This document shows, piece by piece, positions 5,548 to 10,281 of a stretch of DNA of 10,281 bases. The stretch's first letter is position 1, and each line of letters starts with the position of its first letter. Both the position numbers and the translations under genes were made by a program. Below the pieces are notes generated by a model. That model saw only the letters and a list, made by a program, of their open reading frames with translations. It was not told the DNA's origin and searched no databases. The stretch is from Paracoccaceae bacterium (lineage in GTDB: Bacteria; Pseudomonadota; Alphaproteobacteria; Rhodobacterales; Rhodobacteraceae): assembly GCA_013214715.1 (NCBI GenBank), contig JABSSB010000146.1, positions 4,816-15,096 on the forward strand. Direction: 5' to 3'.

Positions 5548-6851
5548 ACCTCACCCCCGCCCGCGACAGCCTCGACCCGATCGAAATTGCCAGCCGGGAC
5601 GAGATTGCCACCCTGCAACTGGATCGGCTGCGCTGGTCGCTGCGCCATGCCTATGACAATGTGGCTCATTACAAGGCCAGCTTTGACGCGGCGGGCGTGC
5701 ATCCCGATGACATCCGCTCGCTGGCCGATCTGGCCCGCGTGCCCTTTACGTCGAAACAGGATCTGCGCGCCAATTACCCTTTTGGCATGTTCGCCGTCCC
5801 ACGCCAGCAGGTGGCGCGCATCCACGCATCTTCTGGGACCACGGGGCAGCCCACGGTGGTGGGCTACACCGCGGCCGATCTCGATATCTGGGGGCAGGTC
5901 GTGGCGCGCAGCCTGCGCGCGGCGGGTCTGAAACCAGGCGATCTTTTGCACAATGCCTATGGCTACGGGCTGTTTACAGGCGGGTTGGGCATCCATCTGG
6001 GCGCCGATGCGCTGGGTCTGACGACGGTGCCTGTGTCCGGCGGCATGACCCCGCGCCAGGTGCGCCTGATCGAAGATTTCCGCCCCGACGGGATCACCGT
6101 GACGCCCTCCTACGCGCTGTCGGTTCTGGATGAATACGCGGCGCAAGGCGTCGACCCGCGCGACAGTTCGCTCAAGGTCGGGATATTCGGGGCCGAACCC
6201 TGGACCAACGCCATGCGGTCCGAGATCGAAGCCGCGTTCGACATGCATGCCGTCGATATCTATGGCCTCTCCGAAGTCATGGGCCCCGGCGTCGCCAATG
6301 AATGCGTCGAAACCAAAGACGGGCTGCATATCTGGGAGGATCATTTCTATCCCGAAGTGATCGACCCGCAAACTGGCGAGGTGCTGCCCGATGGCGAATT
6401 GGGAGAGCTTGTCTTTACCTCGCTGACCAAAGAAGCCTTTCCGATCATTCGCTACCGCACCCGCGATCTGACCCGCCTTCTGCCGGGGACGGCGCGGTCG
6501 ATGCGGCGGATGGAAAAGGTCACAGGCCGCAGTGATGACATGATCATCCTGCGCGGCGTGAATGTGTTTCCATCCCAGATCGAAGAACAGCTGATGTCCG
6601 TCACGGGGCTGGCCCCGCATTTCCAGATCGAACTCAGCCGCCCGGACCGGATGGATGTAATGCGCGTGCTGTGTGAGGCCGCCGCCGGGCATGAAACCCC
6701 ACAGGCGCGCAAGGCGGCGTCATCCGATCTGGCGCATCGGATCAAGGCCAGCATTGGCGTCAGCGTGACCGTGGATGTCGCCGATCCCGGCGGCGTGGCC
6801 CGCAGTCAGGGCAAAGCGGTGCGCCTGATCGATCTGCGCGGCAAGGGCTGA
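5541..6851 (+). CDS. paaK: Phenylacetate-CoA ligase PaaK
   Basis: This 436-residue cytosolic adenylate-forming enzyme makes phenylacetyl-CoA from phenylacetate, ATP and CoA, the first step of aerobic phenylacetate breakdown. Motifs in order are: the phosphate loop SSGTTGQPTVVGYT (residues 97-110); the substrate-side segment HNAYGYGLFTGGLG (137-150); GIFGAEPW (214-221); the adenine/aromatic motif YGLSEVMGPGVANEC (241-255); RYRTRDL (304-310); the hinge and C-terminal domain GRSDDMIILRGVNVFPSQIEE (329-349); and a C-terminal Lys425 in RSQGKAVRL, the expected adenylation lysine. Length and motifs are complete, so it should be active. It overlaps paaI by 7 bases and precedes the TetR gene by 3 bases, so all three are probably one transcript. 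Confidence 0.96.
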   Translation: MLDLTPARDSLDPIEIASRDEIATLQLDRLRWSLRHAYDNVAHYKASFDAAGVHPDDIRSLADLARVPFTSKQDLRANYPFGMFAVPRQQVARIHASSGTTGQPTVVGYTAADLDIWGQVVARSLRAAGLKPGDLLHNAYGYGLFTGGLGIHLGADALGLTTVPVSGGMTPRQVRLIEDFRPDGITVTPSYALSVLDEYAAQGVDPRDSSLKVGIFGAEPWTNAMRSEIEAAFDMHAVDIYGLSEVMGPGVANECVETKDGLHIWEDHFYPEVIDPQTGEVLPDGELGELVFTSLTKEAFPIIRYRTRDLTRLLPGTARSMRRMEKVTGRSDDMIILRGVNVFPSQIEEQLMSVTGLAPHFQIELSRPDRMDVMRVLCEAAAGHETPQARKAASSDLAHRIKASIGVSVTVDVADPGGVARSQGKAVRLIDLRGKG

Positions 6852-6854
6852 GCC

Positions 6855-7424
6855 ATGCCGCGCGGTATTGCCAAGGATCACGTCGCCAAACGCGCGGCCC
6901 TGCGCAAAGGGGCGGCGCGCTATTTCGCGCAGAACGGCTTTGACCGCGCGTCGATGACAGGCGCGGCCCGCAGCTGCGGCATCTCCAAGGCGTTGATTTA
7001 CCACTATTATGATAGCAAGGAAGCGTTGCTGGTCGATATTCTGGACGCGCATCTGTCCGAACTTGTGGCCACGGTCGAAACCGCGAGCGGGCAAGGGATG
7101 GAGCCGCTGATTGCCGCGATCCTCGTGGCCTATGAAGACGCCGCACCCGAACATCGCCTGCAGCTTGATGCGCTGCACACGCTGCCGCCCGATCAGAAAG
7201 CGCCGCTGCGCGACATGCAGAAACGGCTGGTCAGCGTCATGATGGACGAAATCAACGCCACGCGTCCCGGTCTGCCGCCTGACCGCTTGCGCGCGGCGGC
7301 GATGACGGTGTTTTCGATCCTGAACTGGTTCTATGTCTGGCATCGCCCCGGCAAAGGCTTGTCGAGAGGCGATTACGCCGCCTTGGCCGCAGAGTTTGTT
7401 CAGGGCGGATTGGACCGGATCTAG
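6855..7424 (+). CDS. TetR/AcrR family regulator, probable PaaR-type repressor of the paa cluster
   Basis: This 189-residue protein has a standard TetR N-terminal helix-turn-helix: helix 1 around 11-28 (KRAALRKGAARYFAQNGF), the turn around 33-46 (SMTGAARSCGISK), and the recognition helix ALIYHYYDSKEALL (46-59). The remaining helical region is the ligand and dimer domain, with the ending ILNWFYVWHRPGKGLSRGDY, typical of regulators of acyl-CoA or aromatic-CoA metabolism. The start ATG at 6855 lies 3 bases after the paaK stop. Position and the palindrome before paaI suggest it represses the cluster until phenylacetyl-CoA accumulates. Family is certain; ligand and target are inferred. The symbol paaR would be reasonable but is not proven. 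Confidence 0.92.
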   Translation: MPRGIAKDHVAKRAALRKGAARYFAQNGFDRASMTGAARSCGISKALIYHYYDSKEALLVDILDAHLSELVATVETASGQGMEPLIAAILVAYEDAAPEHRLQLDALHTLPPDQKAPLRDMQKRLVSVMMDEINATRPGLPPDRLRAAAMTVFSILNWFYVWHRPGKGLSRGDYAALAAEFVQGGLDRI

Positions 7425-7430
7425 CGGTTG

Positions 7431-7456
7431 GCGTAGGGCGGGGTTCACCCCGCCGC
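7431..7456 (+). repeat. 26-bp palindromic element after the TetR gene
   Basis: GCGTAG is followed by a GGCGGGG-TTCA-CCCCGCC stem-loop (7437-7454) and GC. It begins 6 bases after the TetR stop. The same element, with one loop base changed, follows lysK in the opposite direction at 7767-7792. It may act as a transcript 3'-end hairpin or belong to a REP-like dispersed family; no T run follows directly, though a T6 lies at 7494-7499. Confidence 0.7.
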
Positions 7457-7766
7457 TGGGTCAGCGCACGCTGCGGTTGGGGCTTGTTAACCCTTTTTTG
7501 GCAATTTGAGCGAGCCATGGCAGGCCGGGGTCAAAACCGGCCAAAACTCAGGATACGGCCCGGCGGTGTCATCCGCCGGAGTGACGGTAATTGCCCAAAG
7601 CGGAGTCACAGCCCGCCCATCATCCGAAACGGCGCCGAGGACCGAAACCCGAAAGCCGAGACCATATGAGACAGCCGGCGCGATCACCGGCTGGGACCAT
7701 TTGCAGCGACCGGGGTTTCCCGGCGGGGCGCGGTGATGCTGCGCTCCGCCACCTATGTCTTACGGG

Positions 7767-7792
7767 GCGGCGGGGTAAACCCCGCCCTACGC
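7767..7792 (-). repeat. 26-bp palindromic element after lysK
   Basis: Read on the minus strand this is GCGTAG, the GGCGGGG-TTTA-CCCCGCC stem-loop, then GC, identical to the copy at 7431-7456 except for one loop base. It starts 7 bases after the lysK stop. The paired placement makes a 3'-end or terminator role likely. Confidence 0.7.
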
Positions 7793-7799
7793 AGGCCTC

Positions 7800-9380
7800 T
7801 CAGGCCGCGACCAGCTCTCCAGCCAGTGCCTTGTCGATCAGGGCAATGGTTTCCTCGACGCCGTAAAGCGCGATGAAGCCGCCAAAGCGCGGCCCCTGCG
7901 AGGCACCGAGAAGCACCTCATATAGCGCCGAGAACCACGCCCGCATTGGATCGAACCGCTCTCGCCCGATCGCATAGACCACTGATTGCAAGGCTTCATC
8001 CGTCCGCTCACCGTCATAAGCGGCCAGCGCATCGCGGAGTGCTTGCAACGCCTCGCGTTCGGGATCAGTGGGCAGGCGGTAGGTCAGCGTCGGTTTCACG
8101 AAATCATTGAAATACCGCACCGCAAACCCCGCCGCCTGATCCAGATCGGGATGTGTTTCGGGTGTGGCTTCGGGCGCGTAACGCTGAATGAACCCCCAGA
8201 GTCGGTCCTTGTCTTCCGCCGCCGATACAGTGGCAAGGTTCAAGAGCATCGCAAAGGGCACCACCATGTTCGAGGCCGGGACGTTGTGACCATGAATGTG
8301 GAACACCGGATTGTTCAGCTTGGCCTTCGGCTCCTGTCCCGCGTAGGCGCGTAGCTGCTGATGATATTCATCCACTGCCTTCGGGATCACGTCGAAATAG
8401 AGCCGCTTGGCCGTTTTCGGCTTTTGATACATAAAATACTGCAGGCTTTCCGGCGCGGCATAGGTCAGCCATTCCTCCATCGACAGGCCGTTGCCCTTGG
8501 ATTTGGAAATCTTCTGGCCCAGCTCGTCATTGAACAGCTCATAAGACAGCGATTCCGGCGGCTGCTTGCCCAATGCGCGGCAGATCTTGCTCGACTGCGT
8601 TACACTGTCGATCAGATCTTTGCCCGACATCTCGTAATCCACGCCCAAAGCGGCCCAGCGCATGGCCCAGTCAGGCTTCCACTGCATTTTCACGTGGCCG
8701 CCGGTGACAGGGATCTCGACGCGCTCGCCATCGGGTTCTTCATAGACGATCGTGCCCTTGGCGACGTTCCGCTCAAGCGTGGGCACCTGCAGCACATGGC
8801 CGGTTTTTGGGCTCACCGGCAGGAAGCAGGAATAGGTCGCTTGCCGTTCGGCGCCCAGCGTGGGCAGCATGATCTCTTGGATCTTGTCGAACCGTTCCAA
8901 CGCGACCAGTAGCATTTCGTCAAAACGGCCGGATTTGTAATAGTCGGTGGCCGAGGCGAATTCATATTCGAACCCAAAACTGTCGAGGAAATCACACAGC
9001 ATCGCGTTGTTGTGCTGGGCAAAGCCCTCATGCGTACCAAAGGGATCACGCACCTGCGTAAGCGGCAGGTTGAGGTCTTCTTTGAGCTCCTCCTGCATCG
9101 GCACATTGCCCGGCACCTTGCGGAACCCGTCCATATCGTCCGAAAAGCAGATCAGCTTGGTTGGGATGTCCGAGATCATTTCGAAGGCGCGGCGCACCAT
9201 CGTGGTGCGAGCGACCTCTCCAAAGGTGCCAATATGCGGCAGACCACTGGGACCATAGCCGGTCTGGAACAGCACAAACCCCTTTTCGGGCGGCGCTTTC
9301 TGATAGCGTTTGAGAACCCGGCGCGCTTCTTCAAAGGGCCAGGCTTTCGACGCAAGCGCCACATCGCGCAGATCAGTCAT
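7800..9380 (-). CDS. lysK: Class I lysyl-tRNA synthetase
   Basis: This 526-residue enzyme charges tRNA-Lys with lysine. It belongs to the class I form found in archaea, spirochaetes and many alphaproteobacteria rather than the common class II form. The class I signatures are present: HIGT at residues 49-52 within GPSGLPHIGTFGE, and the KMSKS-type motif KISKS at 290-294 within GQKISKSKGNG. Between them are LICFSDDMDGFRKVPGN (76-92) and FASATDYYKSGRFDEML. The start ATG at 9380 is chosen because GGAG lies 9 bases upstream; a 16-codon longer frame to 9428 has no such signal. The C-terminal region (residues about 400-526) is helical, as usual for the anticodon-binding domain. It is transcribed alone, divergent from the TerB-like gene, and ends 7 bases before a strong palindrome. 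Confidence 0.96.
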   Translation of the reverse strand: MTDLRDVALASKAWPFEEARRVLKRYQKAPPEKGFVLFQTGYGPSGLPHIGTFGEVARTTMVRRAFEMISDIPTKLICFSDDMDGFRKVPGNVPMQEELKEDLNLPLTQVRDPFGTHEGFAQHNNAMLCDFLDSFGFEYEFASATDYYKSGRFDEMLLVALERFDKIQEIMLPTLGAERQATYSCFLPVSPKTGHVLQVPTLERNVAKGTIVYEEPDGERVEIPVTGGHVKMQWKPDWAMRWAALGVDYEMSGKDLIDSVTQSSKICRALGKQPPESLSYELFNDELGQKISKSKGNGLSMEEWLTYAAPESLQYFMYQKPKTAKRLYFDVIPKAVDEYHQQLRAYAGQEPKAKLNNPVFHIHGHNVPASNMVVPFAMLLNLATVSAAEDKDRLWGFIQRYAPEATPETHPDLDQAAGFAVRYFNDFVKPTLTYRLPTDPEREALQALRDALAAYDGERTDEALQSVVYAIGRERFDPMRAWFSALYEVLLGASQGPRFGGFIALYGVEETIALIDKALAGELVAA

Positions 9381-9436
9381 GTCACACACTCCAGAAGGGT
9401 CCTCGGGCGCGGAATTCCGCCGCACCATCGCCCGGC

Positions 9437-9465
9437 GTCCTATTGTGTCCGCCCGGTCGCGTCAA
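9437..9465 (-). promoter_or_regulatory. Candidate lysK promoter
   Basis: On the minus strand TTGACG (9465-9460), a 17-base spacer, then TAGGAC (9442-9437) forms a reasonable housekeeping promoter about 57 bases before the lysK ATG. No T-box or riboswitch-like leader was recognised in the short leader. Confidence 0.4.
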
Positions 9466-9505
9466 TATTGTCAGGGTCGCAGAACAACGCTTGGAAAGGT
9501 CCAGC

Positions 9506-9928
9506 ATGCAAGACGAACCGCTAAAGGTTTTCACCGCGCAGGATTGCCTGATTGCGCTGATGGTCGCGATGTCCGCCTCGGACGAGACAATCCGCACCTC
9601 GGAACTGGTCAAGATCCAGTCTGCGGTGAACATGCTGCCGGTCTTTGCCGAATATGACGTGGATCGGATCCAGGTCATCAGCCAGACGGTGTTTGACCTT
9701 TTCGATCAGGAGGATGGTCTGGACGCGCTCTTTGGCCTGATCCGCGCCAACCTGCCCGAGCGGTTGAACGAAACCGCCTATGCGCTGGCCTGTGACGTGG
9801 CCGCAGCTGATGGGATGCTGATGGAGAGCGAGCTGCGCTTGCTAGAAGAGGTGCGTCACGAGCTGGACATCGACAGGCTGGCTGCCGCCGCGATCGAACG
9901 CGGCGCCCGCGCGCGGCACGTGACCTGA
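9506..9928 (+). CDS. TerB family (tellurite-resistance-like) protein
   Basis: This 140-residue acidic helical protein lacks a signal peptide or membrane segment. Two helical halves carry the TerB pattern: DCLIALMVAMSASDETIRTSEL (residues 13-34) and AYALACDVAAADGMLMESELRLLEEV (91-116). Each has a D..(x)..E acidic pair of the sort proposed to bind metal in TerB-like folds. The start ATG at 9506 is chosen because GGAAAGG lies just upstream; a longer TTG-started frame to 9443 would cross the lysK promoter. TerB-like single-domain proteins are common in Rhodobacteraceae and usually stand outside ter operons. No terC/terD neighbours are seen, so a role in tellurite resistance should not be assumed. 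It is divergent from lysK and followed by a hairpin module. Confidence 0.85.
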   Translation: MQDEPLKVFTAQDCLIALMVAMSASDETIRTSELVKIQSAVNMLPVFAEYDVDRIQVISQTVFDLFDQEDGLDALFGLIRANLPERLNETAYALACDVAAADGMLMESELRLLEEVRHELDIDRLAAAAIERGARARHVT

Positions 9929-9941
9929 CTGGCAACCCCTC

Positions 9942-10011
9942 CCGCCCGCACGGTGCGGATCACAGATCCGCTTGGGCGGTTTGGGCCAGGCAGCGCGCCT
10001 GCGGCGCGCTG
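9942..10011 (+). terminator. Double-hairpin module, copy 1, after the TerB-like gene
   Basis: Hairpin A is GCGGATC (9955-9961), loop ACA, GATCCGC (9965-9971), framed by CCGCCC (9942-9947) and GGGCGG (9974-9979), followed by TTT. Nineteen bases after hairpin A comes hairpin B, CAGCGCGC (9991-9998), loop CTGCG, GCGCGCTG (10004-10011). It lies 13 bases after the TerB stop and probably ends that transcript. Copy 2 is at 10190-10254. Confidence 0.55.
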
Positions 10012-10058
10012 GGCATTGTCTGCCGAGCCTCCTTAGATAACGCTTTGAGTTAGCGATA

Positions 10059-10092
10059 GTGCCCGGCGGGGTGTGACCCGACATGCGGGCAC
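10059..10092. repeat. Nested inverted repeat in the right intergenic region
   Basis: Outer arms GTGCCCG (10059-10065) and CGGGCAC (10086-10092) enclose an inner GGGT-GTG-ACCC stem (10069-10079). No gene is adjacent. It may be part of a structured transcript or a regulatory site; function unknown. Confidence 0.45.
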
Positions 10093-10189
10093 AACAGGCA
10101 GGCACTCGACCTCATATAAGGGCAAGACCACATCCCCAATGGCTGTCTGAACAATCCTCCTTGCCCCACGCACGGAGCGTGCTCCCGCT

Positions 10190-10254
10190 GCTCTGTCATG
10201 GATCAAAGATCCATTCAGAGCTTTTGGGCGGGGCAGCGCGCCTGCGGCGCGCTG
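10190..10254 (+). terminator. Double-hairpin module, copy 2
   Basis: Outer arms GCTCTG (10190-10195) and CAGAGC (10216-10221) frame hairpin A, ATGGATC (10198-10204), loop AAA, GATCCAT (10208-10214), and are followed by TTTT (10222-10225), a good intrinsic-terminator layout. Nineteen bases after hairpin A lies hairpin B (10234-10254), identical to copy 1. No gene ends directly upstream within the window, so the upstream transcript, if any, is unknown. Confidence 0.55.
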
Positions 10255-10281
10255 CGGTAATGCTTGGTGCCACCACGCCGC

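Larger units (their letters stand above)
7425..7799. other. Convergent intergenic region rich in hairpins
   Basis: The 375 bases between the TetR gene and lysK hold no gene I can support. The ends carry the two 26-bp palindromes. Between them are short stem-loops: GGCCGG/CCGGCC (7523-7542), CCGGCGG-TGTCAT-CCGCCGG (7560-7579), AGCCGG/CCGGCT (about 7672-7692) and CCGGG-GTTT-CCCGG (7710-7723). An open minus-strand frame from GTG 7687 to 7487 (66 codons) reads somewhat protein-like (IAPAVSYGLGFRVSVLGAVS) but has no ribosome-binding site or recognised family. T6 at 7494-7499 could support plus-strand termination. Confidence 0.5.
9929..10281. other. Gene-free right end with repeated hairpins
   Basis: No coding region is supported in these 353 bases. 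They contain two copies of a double-hairpin module, the nested repeat at 10059-10092 and a small CGCT/AGCG stem at 10041-10055. An open minus-strand frame from the right edge to a TAA at 10033 lacks a start and runs straight through the hairpins, with third-base use unlike the neighbouring genes. Confidence 0.5.

Noticed and set aside
5544..6692. Long open frame antisense to paaK
   Set aside because: Shadow frame; composition rich in His, Gln and Arg is typical of antisense readings of GC-rich genes.
7487..7687. Possible 66-residue minus-strand gene between the TetR gene and lysK
   Set aside because: GTG start without ribosome-binding site, no recognised family, and it lies across several hairpins; kept only as a note.
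7431..7792. Mobile element bounded by 26-bp inverted repeats
   Set aside because: No transposase and no target-site duplication at the ends; placement right after each stop codon fits 3'-end elements better.
9506..9928. Tellurite-resistance operon
   Set aside because: Only a lone TerB-like gene; no terC, terD or terZ neighbours.
10035..10092. Integron attC-like site (GATAAC ... GTTAGC)
   Set aside because: The bases do not fit the RYYYAAC/GTTRRRY core sites, and no cassette or integrase is present.
10033..10281. Open minus-strand frame of 83 codons entering from the right edge
   Set aside because: No start in the window, runs through both perfect hairpins, and third-base composition is unlike the neighbouring genes.

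Overview
The window is GC-rich chromosomal DNA, most likely from an alphaproteobacterium of the Rhodobacteraceae/Roseobacter group. The evidence is a DUF2794 protein (an alphaproteobacterial family), a class I lysyl-tRNA synthetase, a PaaI/PaaK/TetR phenylacetate cluster and a TerB-like gene divergent from lysK. Genus cannot be fixed from the sequence. No rRNA, tRNA, CRISPR array, transposase or phage gene was seen.

Left block (1-1563, minus strand). An apparent operon reads leftwards: an SbtA-type sodium/bicarbonate permease, an SbtB-type PII-like protein and an exported protein that runs off the left edge. The permease gene is broken in three separate ways: an in-frame stop in the first membrane segment, an internal deletion of about 130 codons, and a one-base frameshift near the 3' end. 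The PII-like gene appears to have lost its normal stop in a six-T run and now overlaps the next gene. This looks like a decaying bicarbonate-uptake module.

Second block (1771-4456, plus strand). A small helical protein resembling a histidine-phosphotransfer domain without its histidine is followed by an intact M17 leucyl aminopeptidase and a translationally coupled NlpC/P60 peptidase with SH3 domains. The last two probably act together in the cytoplasm on cell-wall peptides or other oligopeptides. A dense cluster of hairpins separates them from the convergent DUF2794 gene (4643-4984, minus).

Third block (5062-7424, plus strand). paaI, paaK and a TetR-family regulator are packed with overlaps or a 3-base gap. 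A GACCG-N2-CGGTC palindrome on a candidate -35 box upstream of paaI suggests autoregulation of phenylacetyl-CoA formation and salvage. The ring-epoxidation (paaABCDE) and ring-cleavage genes are not in the window.

Right block (7425-10281). lysK (minus) converges on the TetR gene. Each of these two genes is followed, 6-7 bases after its stop, by the same 26-bp palindrome in sense orientation. A TerB-family gene diverges from lysK. The last 350 bases hold no convincing gene but contain two copies of a double-hairpin module whose first stem shows compensatory base changes.
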